DNA of 64,000 bases from Chloroflexota bacterium (GTDB lineage: Bacteria > Chloroflexota > Anaerolineae > Anaerolineales > UBA11579). Positions within the stretch are counted from its first letter, which is position 1; each line of letters starts with the position of its first letter. The notes beneath the pieces were generated by a model. The model was given only the letters and a program-made list of their open reading frames with translations. It was not told where the DNA came from and did not search any database. The translations under genes were made by a program, and so were the position numbers. The stretch is taken from assembly GCA_013112575.1 (NCBI GenBank), contig JABFGG010000002.1:372001-436000 (forward strand), given 5' to 3'. Positions 1 through 7,062 of this stretch are shown here, piece after piece.

Positions 1-745
1 GTTCAATCACGAAGACCTCAGAACGATGGTAGCCCGTGGCGATGACCTGTCCATTTTTGCCATAATGGGCGCCGTTGAGATTCATCGGAGAATGGTGGGT
101 GGGCAATCCTTCCCTGGGTAGTTTGAGGGGATCATCGATCAACTGCACCTCAGCATCTGGGTGGGCCTTCTTCAATTCTTCGGCTTCTTTAGGGTCGCGG
201 GTTATGTAAGTGCCAGTCATGGTCACGAATTGGATACCGTTGTCCCAGGCATTCCATTCCCAGAGGATCTTGCCACTTTCCAGGTCGACTTCCAGGATGG
301 TGTCCAGCCCTGTTGCGGCTGTCAAGATGCGCCGGCCATCATCCGAGAATTCGATCGTGTGCAGGTAAGACATCCAGTTATTGGTAAATTCTTGTTCTTC
401 TTTGCTTTCGACATCATGGATGCGGAATCGTGGCCCGGAGGTCACAGCCAGGCGGTTGTCAAGCACGTCGATCTCGTACGGTTCGGTGCATTCCATAGAG
501 AAGTCCAGGGTGGCATCATCGAAGACATTGCGCTCCAGGTTCGTGTAAGCGATCAACCCGGAGGAGTAACGCCTCTGGGACACGTCAGTTACTGATGTGA
601 GGCCGTAGGCTTTAGCGCCTTTGCGCTCGATGATTTTTTTGACAATGGCGAGTTGCCCAAATCCTTTGATGGCAACGAACACGTTGCGGTCGCTTGCCAG
701 GGATTCATCATATTCAAATGTTGAAATATCTAAACGGTTTACCAT
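1..745 (-). CDS. Partial beta-propeller-like protein (C-terminus beyond window)
   Basis: An uninterrupted minus-strand reading frame runs from an ATG at 745 to the window edge (248 codons, no stop), so the C-terminus is missing. The start is supported by a GGAAGAG Shine-Dalgarno-like sequence about 9 nt upstream. The middle contains a blade-like segment, 'DGRRILTAATGLDTILEVD' followed by 'GKILWEW', which resembles repeats in WD40/YVTN or arylsulfotransferase-type (ASST) beta-propellers. There is no signal peptide, so it looks cytosolic. Function is not assigned. It lies downstream of the pseudo-radical-SAM operon on the same strand but is separated from it by a terminator and about 400 bp, so it probably has its own promoter. 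Confidence 0.7.
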   Translation of the reverse strand, partial: MVNRLDISTFEYDESLASDRNVFVAIKGFGQLAIVKKIIERKGAKAYGLTSVTDVSQRRYSSGLIAYTNLERNVFDDATLDFSMECTEPYEIDVLDNRLAVTSGPRFRIHDVESKEEQEFTNNWMSYLHTIEFSDDGRRILTAATGLDTILEVDLESGKILWEWNAWDNGIQFVTMTGTYITRDPKEAEELKKAHPDAEVQLIDDPLKLPREGLPTHHSPMNLNGAHYGKNGQVIATGYHRSEVFVIE

Positions 746-1150
746 AAGAGTATCTCTTCCTTCTATCTGTACAAGATTGATTCATCGCGTAGGGTGGCTT
801 CATTGTCACCAGAAGCTCTCACGCGCAGCGTTCGATATTGACTTCCTGGGTTTGTCTATACAACCTCCTCGGTTTCAAAGCCATTCCACGGCAAAGCCAC
901 ACCTTTTCTCGAATATTTCGAGGGTGTTTGCTTGTCTACTCGCCGTGGAAACCTGCTCCGACCTCTACGGCGAGATCGAATTACTGCCAAGCTGTTTATG
1001 GAATTGAATAGTGGATAAGTTGATTTGCCCTACGAAACCGGGCAAAAGGCCAATGGGCGAAAAAAAATGCAACCTTTGGGGGCTGCATCTCTTATTTATA
1101 TGTCGACTACTTAAATATTATACCACAATACTTGTTAGATGTACATCTAA
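746..1150. other. Intergenic region with terminator and palindrome
   Basis: About 405 bases without a credible gene. It holds the leader of the partial propeller gene, a minus-strand intrinsic terminator (1060-1088) and most of an 18-bp palindrome (1134-1151). Short plus-strand frames here have no ribosome site and no recognisable protein character. Confidence 0.6.
1060..1088 (-). terminator. Intrinsic terminator of the pseudo-rSAM operon
   Basis: On the minus strand ATGCAGCC, loop CCCAAA, GGTTGCAT form an 8-bp stem with one G-U pair, immediately followed by a run of at least seven T. It lies about 60 bp beyond the stop codon of the pseudo-radical-SAM gene. Confidence 0.8.
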
Positions 1151-1151
1151 C
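1134..1151. repeat. 18-bp perfect palindrome at the operon end
   Basis: GTTAGATGTACATCTAAC equals its own reverse complement and its last base is part of the stop codon of the pseudo-rSAM gene. It could be a protein-binding site or an extra 3' RNA hairpin. Nothing in the sequence shows which. Confidence 0.5.
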
Positions 1152-2347
1152 TATTTTATGAATCTTTGGGTCGCTTCCCAGATATCTTTCCAATCATTTT
1201 TGAGGATGTTGCCAACGATTTCGTTGATGCCTTGTCCGGGCAGCACATCCCCATCCGGTTCCACATATAGCCAGCCAATTCCGGAGCCTTCCGGTAGCGG
1301 CTGTTCTTCCGCTTCCAACTCCAAAGCAACAGGGTTCATATTGGAGTAGGGTACGGGCAGGTCCCAAATTAACGGCAAATCACGACTGTCGGCATAGGAG
1401 CGCGCTTCCTGCAAGGTTTCGCTCAGGCTGGGCTCACTTTCACTCAAAGAAACAGCTGAAACGCCACCTTCAGCCAGTTTGTCCATTAGCTCAAATACCT
1501 GCTTGGCATTCTCCTGGGTGATGGTAAGGTGAGCGGCGATGAAGATATCCTCTTCAAGGGTTTCCGTCCAGTAGGCGAAGCTGGCCAAAGATTCCCAGGT
1601 TTGTTGGTCGTTGGGTTGCAGGATGACCATGGCATGGTCCAGGCCGGCTTGCAGCAACTCGTTCAGGTAGCTGGTGTCGGCCAGGCGCAATCCGTTGGTC
1701 AGCAGGCCGGTAACCTGGCCTTTGTCCTCAGCATATTTGATCAATTCTGCTAAGTCATCCCGCAGGGTTGGTTCGCCACCCGTAAAGATTATATGGGGAA
1801 TGCCGACTTCCCAGGCCTTATCGATCACCTGTTTCCATTCTTCAGTGGTCAGTTCGCGATCCACGCGTTTATCAGGAGCCATGCCGGGCGGGGCGTGCTC
1901 CGGCAGGCGGTAAGTCAAGGCGCAATCCAGGCGGTAAGGCGCGGTAACTGCATCACTGTATGGCTCATGACGCTCAAAATCGAGATAGGTGACAGGATCA
2001 AGATCTGGGGTGGTGATCAGGGTTTCGATGCGCTCTTGCAAACCTTCAAAGTCAGCCAGTGCCATACCCGGGCGCACACGATAGCGTTTGGATACTTGTT
2101 CAGCAACTTGATCTGCGGGAGTGCGCTGCACGAGATGATAGGCGTACTCGGCTGCTGTCTGGTTGAGATGCAGTACAGTGGAGGCATTGATGACTAATAA
2201 GCCGCTGCCATCTCCCTCCAGACGTAAATGCAAGCGGTAGTTCAAGGGGTCATCGGGTGGCGACTGGTAATGGTAAATGCCAGATGGGAGTTTTTCTGCA
2301 CGTTCAGAGCTGAAGCGTTGGCGTAAGCTGTCCAAAAATCCGGCCAT
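1151..2347 (-). CDS. PqqD-like domain/pseudo-radical-SAM/SPASM-like protein
   Basis: About 398 aa. Residues ~40-110 resemble a PqqD-type peptide-recognition domain (core 'LLVINASTVLHLNQTAAEYA', then a helix and 'ALADFEGL'). Residues ~135-330 follow a radical SAM barrel: 'IIFTGGEPTLRDDL' is the GGEP loop (190-193). The C-terminus ('EPDGDVLPGQG', then GN and IW) looks like a SPASM/twitch tail. The CxxxCxxC signature is ruined: it reads C142-ALT-Y146-RL-P149, and C142 is the only cysteine in the protein, so no 4Fe-4S cluster can form. Radical chemistry is therefore unlikely, and a peptide-binding or scaffold role is inferred. The start was set at ATG 2347, which overlaps the upstream TGA as TGATG. 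An in-frame Arg-rich N-terminal extension to 2401 only reads through the Cys-tail codons of the neighbour. It is the last gene of a three-gene operon. Confidence 0.85.
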   Translation of the reverse strand: MAGFLDSLRQRFSSERAEKLPSGIYHYQSPPDDPLNYRLHLRLEGDGSGLLVINASTVLHLNQTAAEYAYHLVQRTPADQVAEQVSKRYRVRPGMALADFEGLQERIETLITTPDLDPVTYLDFERHEPYSDAVTAPYRLDCALTYRLPEHAPPGMAPDKRVDRELTTEEWKQVIDKAWEVGIPHIIFTGGEPTLRDDLAELIKYAEDKGQVTGLLTNGLRLADTSYLNELLQAGLDHAMVILQPNDQQTWESLASFAYWTETLEEDIFIAAHLTITQENAKQVFELMDKLAEGGVSAVSLSESEPSLSETLQEARSYADSRDLPLIWDLPVPYSNMNPVALELEAEEQPLPEGSGIGWLYVEPDGDVLPGQGINEIVGNILKNDWKDIWEATQRFIK

Positions 2348-4035
2348 CAGCGACCTCCTCCGGCGCAAGCACAGGCGCAACCGGCGCAGGCGCAAGCACA
2401 AGCGCAGGAACTACCCCCGCCTCCTCCGCCACCACTGCGGCTACGTGTGGATGTCGAGGGTTTCGGTAATGGATTGGTTGTGCGCGTGATGCCGCTGGTG
2501 AAATCGTTCAGGCTGCCAATCACACCGGCAGATACGTTCTCGACACCATTGATCATTGAAGCTGCAAAAGTTGAGCCAGGTAAAGTGGGTAAGCTACCAG
2601 AGGTGGGGCGCATGCTTGGCGCACTGGGTTTAGAAACACTGGGGCCAGCAGTGCGTGCTGGGCCAGCATAGACCGGATCGTAGCGATGCCACCAACCGGG
2701 GATGATGACCGGCCCCTGCCGGAAAGTGCGGCGGGTGCGGTCATCGTATTCTTTGTCGAGCATGGTCCATTCCATGTTCTCGTTGAATTTCTCGCTTTTA
2801 ACTTCGGGTGTGTCTGCCGCTTCTACTTGCGCCCAGGCACGCTCCATGATCTTCTTGTAGTAGTCGCTGGTCTCTTTGCGGCTGAAGCCTTTCATCTTGC
2901 GGGTCACGCTTTTCACGAGGCCAACCATCATCTTCTGTAACTCGCGGCGGCGTTTGGCTCGAGATGTCTCTTCAAAGGCTGTCAGGAAATCGATCTCATA
3001 TTCACGCAAGTCATCGGGTAATGGGTCTTCCAGTTCAAGCTCAAGCGGGTCCTGTTTGGTGACCTGGGCGGCATCTTTGCGAAGTACCCCGAACAAGATC
3101 ATGGTCAACACCTTGTCCATGGGCTGCTCAAGCAAAATGGCTGCTTCTACTGCCGTCAGCCCGCGTTTGACGCCATGCCCCTGGATAGAGACCTTGGGGG
3201 GCAAATATTGCATCTTGCGGCGGCGGTTGTTGATCAGTGAGACGATGGGGATGGCAAAGATGAAAAGGAATACGCCGCAGAAAATGGCAAATCCGAATAG
3301 GGCGTCTGGGTCGATACCCAGGCGTTGCCAGAAGGTAGGTGTCTGGATGGTGCTGGCCGGTACGTAATTTTGGGGAAAGGATGCACCGAAGAGATACTGT
3401 TGTGCGCCGCTGGCAACCTGGTTGCGCCAGGTATAGGTGATGCGCCCATCTGCATCAAAACCCGTTGCCGGCTCCGAAGGGAACCCCGAAGGGGCTCGAT
3501 GCCAACGCGGTTCTTCGGGTGTCAAACCTGGTGGGAAATGATAGATAACGGTCAGGTCGGTGCTGCCCTCTACGAATTCGGAGCCAAACCAGGTTGGTGA
3601 GAACACACCGCTGGCGTAGGCGCTGTCATCCGAATCCTGGAAGAGCACATTGCGGATGCCAGTGATACTCATGCGCACTGTGCCGGTTTGGCCGCTGCGG
3701 ATGGCATTGCTGCCCAGGCCAAGTGCCACACCATAGGTCACATAGGGAGAGTCTTCGATATCAAGAATGGGGTGGCCGTCTACACTGGCAGTTATATTAC
3801 TGATGCTGTAATTATTATTTGGCAGGCCCACGTCCACAAAATCAATGGGTGAAGCGAAAGCACTGTTTGTGAAGACGAATTCATATTCCAGGCTGAGTGT
3901 GCCATCTGATTCCCAATATACGTCTACGATCTCCTCGTCCAGGGAGAACAAGTAGGTTTGGGCCAGCGCTGAGGTGGTCAGCAATAACGATAGGAGTAGT
4001 GTCAGAACGAAAGCAAGGGCTAACTTTTTCTTCAT
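2347..4035 (-). CDS. DUF2207-like membrane protein with Cys-Ala C-terminal tail
   Basis: 562 aa. A signal peptide occupies residues 1-25 (cleavage after ALA). An extracytoplasmic beta-rich domain (~26-240) is followed by one transmembrane helix (246-268), a basic stop-transfer (NNRRRK) and a cytoplasmic part. The cytoplasmic part has a winged-helix-like stretch ('LTAVEAAILLEQPMDKVLTMILFGVL'), a charged helical region and a Ser/Pro/Thr-rich linker. The protein ends in seven Gly, two Ser and CACACACAGCACACAGGGR, with cysteines at 544, 546, 548, 550, 553, 555 and 557. The layout matches the DUF2207 family, which often has Gly-rich tails, but this regular Cys-Ala tail is striking. The topology puts the tail in the cytosol, where the coupled pseudo-radical-SAM/PqqD-like protein would be. 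It lies 10 bp after the zinc-ribbon gene. Tail modification or metal binding is inference. Confidence 0.85.
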   Translation of the reverse strand: MKKKLALAFVLTLLLSLLLTTSALAQTYLFSLDEEIVDVYWESDGTLSLEYEFVFTNSAFASPIDFVDVGLPNNNYSISNITASVDGHPILDIEDSPYVTYGVALGLGSNAIRSGQTGTVRMSITGIRNVLFQDSDDSAYASGVFSPTWFGSEFVEGSTDLTVIYHFPPGLTPEEPRWHRAPSGFPSEPATGFDADGRITYTWRNQVASGAQQYLFGASFPQNYVPASTIQTPTFWQRLGIDPDALFGFAIFCGVFLFIFAIPIVSLINNRRRKMQYLPPKVSIQGHGVKRGLTAVEAAILLEQPMDKVLTMILFGVLRKDAAQVTKQDPLELELEDPLPDDLREYEIDFLTAFEETSRAKRRRELQKMMVGLVKSVTRKMKGFSRKETSDYYKKIMERAWAQVEAADTPEVKSEKFNENMEWTMLDKEYDDRTRRTFRQGPVIIPGWWHRYDPVYAGPARTAGPSVSKPSAPSMRPTSGSLPTLPGSTFAASMINGVENVSAGVIGSLNDFTSGITRTTNPLPKPSTSTRSRSGGGGGGGSSCACACACAGCACACAGGGR

Positions 4036-4045
4036 AACTTGGTTA

Positions 4046-4426
4046 TTACCACTTGGGTTGTTCAGTTAGTGAATATACCGCGCCACAATAAGGGCAATTG
4101 ACCATTGCGGCCCCTTGCACAAGCTTGACATCATCTGAGCCGAGCTCTGCACCACAGGATGTGCACTCCAGCCGGTCAACCGTCATTTCACCGGGTAGGT
4201 CGATCTGCAAGGTGACATTTTGAGTGGTTTCGGAATTACTTTCCGTTCGGGGTTTTAGCACCAGGGCAGCGAGGCCAATCAGGCCAAATCCTATCCCTAC
4301 GCTAATGACCCCGACAACGATCCAACTTGTGTTGCCATCGGGGCTAAATGCACCCCAGATGAATAGGACCCCGAAGAAGATCAAAATTGCTGCGCCAATA
4401 TAAGCAATGATACGTAATGCGGCCAT
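4046..4426 (-). CDS. Two-TM membrane protein with C-terminal zinc ribbon
   Basis: 126 aa. Two transmembrane helices (about 5-25 and 34-57) are followed by a short linker and a cytoplasmic zinc-ribbon-like module with C88-x2-C91 and C111-x2-C114. The start ATG at 4426 has a GAGGAG ribosome site 6-7 nt upstream. It is the first gene of the operon with the DUF2207-like and pseudo-radical-SAM proteins. Zinc binding follows from the paired CxxC knuckles; a function beyond membrane association is not known. Confidence 0.8.
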   Translation of the reverse strand: MAALRIIAYIGAAILIFFGVLFIWGAFSPDGNTSWIVVGVISVGIGFGLIGLAALVLKPRTESNSETTQNVTLQIDLPGEMTVDRLECTSCGAELGSDDVKLVQGAAMVNCPYCGAVYSLTEQPKW

Positions 4427-4487
4427 GTGAACTCCTCAATATAAGTGTATCGCAAGTTGATGGCTTTGTGCTTTAAATCTTTGACAA

Positions 4488-5027
4488 TTAATCGATTGAG
4501 CTTACGAATTCTTGTACTTCACTAGGCGATGTTAGTCGGTGCTGTTGCAAATGGGAATGTTTTGGCTCTGCTAACAATTGCAGATATTGCTGTTTACGCC
4601 TCCGGTATGTTTGAATAGCCCAAACAAATAGGGATTCTTTGGAAAGGAAGGCATTAGAGAAATTTTCACGGTTACCGTTCCAGATCTCTTCTTTTGTTAC
4701 TAGTCGACGCATGGTGCGTTGAAGCAACCGAAATAGGATCAGCCAAAGTGGGAAATCCAGCCAGATGATTGTCTCGGCTTGGCCCCAGACAATGTCACGT
4801 ACACGACTGTAGTTGCCATCGACTACCCACGCGTCGCTGCTGGTTGCTTGTGCAACCCGTTGGTGGAATACCTCGTTAGATGGATTGGTCCAATTGGGGT
4901 CCCACCAAAGGGTATCTAATTCTACGTGCGGATAGTCCAACTTTGCGCTCAGGTCTTTGGCCAGGGTGGTCTTGCCACTGCCTGTGGTGCCCACCACGTG
5001 GATGCGTTTCCCTAATTCAAGTTTCAT
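4488..5027 (-). CDS. P-loop kinase of the adenylate-kinase-like/FlaR type
   Basis: 179 aa. An N-terminal Walker A motif, GTTGSGKT (residues 13-20), is followed by 'DTLWWDPNW' and 'WVVDGNYS', features of the small P-loop proteins annotated as topology modulation protein FlaR or adenylate-kinase-related kinases. Size fits the family. The substrate is not known. Its ATG overlaps the stop of the upstream glycosyltransferase (ATGA), so the two are translationally coupled, and it is the last gene of a three-gene operon with a nucleoside phosphorylase. Confidence 0.8.
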   Translation of the reverse strand: MKLELGKRIHVVGTTGSGKTTLAKDLSAKLDYPHVELDTLWWDPNWTNPSNEVFHQRVAQATSSDAWVVDGNYSRVRDIVWGQAETIIWLDFPLWLILFRLLQRTMRRLVTKEEIWNGNRENFSNAFLSKESLFVWAIQTYRRRKQQYLQLLAEPKHSHLQQHRLTSPSEVQEFVSSID

Positions 5028-6175
5028 CCCAATAAACCGAGATCGTCAAGGCGAGCCAAAAACCATAGTCTGATGTGCTCACTTAGACCAGTTGCTAGTT
5101 GCCCTGCTCTGTACCGCTGAACCTTTATCTTCCATTCAGCGCGTCGATCCCAACGCAGATCGTTGGTCTTTGTGAGCACAATGCCTTTGCCCTCGATATT
5201 GTGCAGTACATTGGCTTCAGTGGGCTTCATGCGCGTGCTAAATTCCATGATGGTCTTGCGTGTGGGGCGTGCCGTAATCACATATTCAGCATCTAATTGG
5301 TGGGCTTGCTTGCTGGCGTTTAGGTCGACGACATAGTCATACTCAGCCAGTTCGGGCTTCAAGTGATTGATGCATTCGGGTAACAATTCGAGGAAGGCAT
5401 CATAGACGGCGAGAGATTCGCCTAATTTTTGGAAATTGAAAACCTTCGATTCTAATAACAAGTTCGTCTGATATAGATTGGTCTCTTCTTCAAAGTGCAT
5501 GCCGGCATCGCTGAAATCGGTAATCAAGGATTGGCGTGGGAAAACAAAGTAACGTTGCGTATCGACGAGATAGCTGCTGAATAACGGGAACCATTCTTCA
5601 GGTCCTAGTACTGCCCATATCTGCGGGATACTTGGATCAAATCCAGTAGGCTTGTTTTCCAACCATTCAATGAAGTTGTTCCATTGTTGTGCTGTAACCG
5701 CTACGCCCTTGAACCAGCCTACCTGGGCAAAGAACACGTCCGCGCTGTCCAGAATGGGCTGGAAGGGCTGGTGTGTAAAGCCGTTGAGTTGTAGAGCGTA
5801 AAGAGGTAACAGAGCGATTTCTTCGGCATCAATGTAGTAGTCCAGTGCCTGTTGAGCGTATTTGTAAAAAGCTGGTGAAATATAGAAATCGTCCTCTAAG
5901 AAGATGATGCTTTCATGTTTTTCTGACAATCCCCCACAATATAGAAAATGCGCCATCAATCCCAGGCGTTCTTCGTGGGCAATAATCTCTTTTTCCCCAA
6001 ATTGCCACTCGAATCCCTCAGCTATGTGTTTCACTTCCAGACTATCTGATTTATCGAGGCTAATAACAAGCGGGATATTGATCTCATCAGGATAGTGGGC
6101 AATCGCAATGGAAGCGAGGAGGCGCTGCAAAGACTTCGGCCGGTTGTAGGCCATGATGACGATTGCGGGGTTCAC
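5024..6175 (-). CDS. GT-A fold glycosyltransferase, GT2/GNT-I-like
   Basis: 383 aa. The N-terminus 'AIVIMAYNRPKSLQRLLASI' is a nucleotide-sugar-binding GT-A start, and 'IIFLEDDFYISPAFY' (LEDD at 93-96) matches the acidic metal-binding motif of GNT-I-like and GT2 enzymes. No transmembrane helix is evident, so it is probably cytosolic or peripheral. The acceptor is unknown. It overlaps the upstream phosphorylase and the downstream kinase by 4 nt each (ATGA), indicating a tight operon. It lies apart from the main polysaccharide locus, which starts about 900 bp away on the other strand. Confidence 0.8.
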   Translation of the reverse strand: MNPAIVIMAYNRPKSLQRLLASIAIAHYPDEINIPLVISLDKSDSLEVKHIAEGFEWQFGEKEIIAHEERLGLMAHFLYCGGLSEKHESIIFLEDDFYISPAFYKYAQQALDYYIDAEEIALLPLYALQLNGFTHQPFQPILDSADVFFAQVGWFKGVAVTAQQWNNFIEWLENKPTGFDPSIPQIWAVLGPEEWFPLFSSYLVDTQRYFVFPRQSLITDFSDAGMHFEEETNLYQTNLLLESKVFNFQKLGESLAVYDAFLELLPECINHLKPELAEYDYVVDLNASKQAHQLDAEYVITARPTRKTIMEFSTRMKPTEANVLHNIEGKGIVLTKTNDLRWDRRAEWKIKVQRYRAGQLATGLSEHIRLWFLARLDDLGLLG

Positions 6176-6936
6176 GTCAAGGTATCAACAGCTGCTTCGA
6201 ATAGGTTTATCAGACCTTCATGCGTCGAACGTATACCGGTATCAAAGCGCCAGCCATTTTCATCGGCCACGTCACTGACAGCAAAGGCAGCCGCGACTTC
6301 AACCTGCCTGAATTGCCCAATGGCAAAGAGGGCGGCGGCTTCCATTTCAACGGTCAATATGCCCTTGTCCCGGTAGTGGATGATCTCGCTTTTTGTCTCA
6401 CGGTAGGGAGCATCTGTTGTCCAGGTTGGGCCAGCGTTATGCGCATAGCCATGCGAGTCTAGAGAGGCAATAACAGCTGTTTTTAGATCTTCAGATGGAT
6501 TTGCATACTCAGCTGCGGGCAGATAGTGGTGTGATGTGCCTTCATCGCGTAAAGCTTTTGAACATACAACCAGATCGCCAATTTCAAGCTCAGTCGAAAT
6601 ACTGCCAGCCGTTCCAATATTGATGAAGCGTTTGACACCCAATGCGATCAGATTTTCCAGCACAACACTAGCCACTGGCGCGCCGATGCCAAAGTTGCTG
6701 GCAACCACGATGCCGCTCTTCTTTTTATCCAACCAATGTACATCACCGTAGAGGCCGTCGATCTTTTTTAGTCGGTACTGCTTTGAAACCGCCTTGATGA
6801 GGTTGGGCTGGTAGGTCAGGATGGCAGCCATGGGAACCTTCTCCAAATCTGTCAATTTGCTGTTTTGGGCGATGACGTCTTTGGCGTTCAGCAGCGATGA
6901 TTGGCTAAGTTTCTCAGGGTGTTGGGGGACGGACAT
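6172..6936 (-). CDS. Nucleoside phosphorylase, uridine-phosphorylase-like
   Basis: 254 aa, the usual length for the PNP_UDP_1 family. Motifs visible are 'INIGTAGSI' (106-113), the ribose/base-site 'VEMEAAALFAIG' (196-207) and 'SDVADENGW' (221-229). The enzyme would cleave a nucleoside with phosphate to a base and pentose-1-phosphate in the cytosol; base specificity cannot be read from sequence alone. There is no Shine-Dalgarno sequence. Instead an extended -10 box ends 9 nt before the ATG, so the mRNA may be nearly leaderless. First gene of an operon with a glycosyltransferase and a P-loop kinase. Confidence 0.9.
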   Translation of the reverse strand: MSVPQHPEKLSQSSLLNAKDVIAQNSKLTDLEKVPMAAILTYQPNLIKAVSKQYRLKKIDGLYGDVHWLDKKKSGIVVASNFGIGAPVASVVLENLIALGVKRFINIGTAGSISTELEIGDLVVCSKALRDEGTSHHYLPAAEYANPSEDLKTAVIASLDSHGYAHNAGPTWTTDAPYRETKSEIIHYRDKGILTVEMEAAALFAIGQFRQVEVAAAFAVSDVADENGWRFDTGIRSTHEGLINLFEAAVDTLT

Positions 6937-6945
6937 AGCAGGGAG

Positions 6946-6954
6946 ATTATAACA
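6946..6954 (-). promoter_or_regulatory. Extended -10 promoter for phosphorylase operon
   Basis: Minus strand TGTTATAAT (TGn plus perfect TATAAT). The expected transcript start is 2-4 nt before the ATG at 6936, which fits the absence of a ribosome-binding site. No good -35 hexamer is visible. Confidence 0.5.
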
Positions 6955-7062
6955 AGTGGGGGAACCCGGATAATTACACTTACCAATGTCCTATTGGCTC
7001 ATCCTCCGGGCGCACCTAGAATCTAATTGAGATGGGCTCCTTAATGGTGGACGCGCCCAGGG

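Noticed and set aside
621..1007. Plus-strand open frame of 128 codons
   Set aside because: Mostly antisense to the partial propeller gene and its leader, with no ribosome site and no protein-family character.
2347..2401. N-terminal Arg/Leu/Cys-rich extension of the pseudo-radical-SAM protein
   Set aside because: It is only the Cys-Ala tail codons of the neighbouring gene read in another frame; the TGATG overlap marks the real start at 2347.
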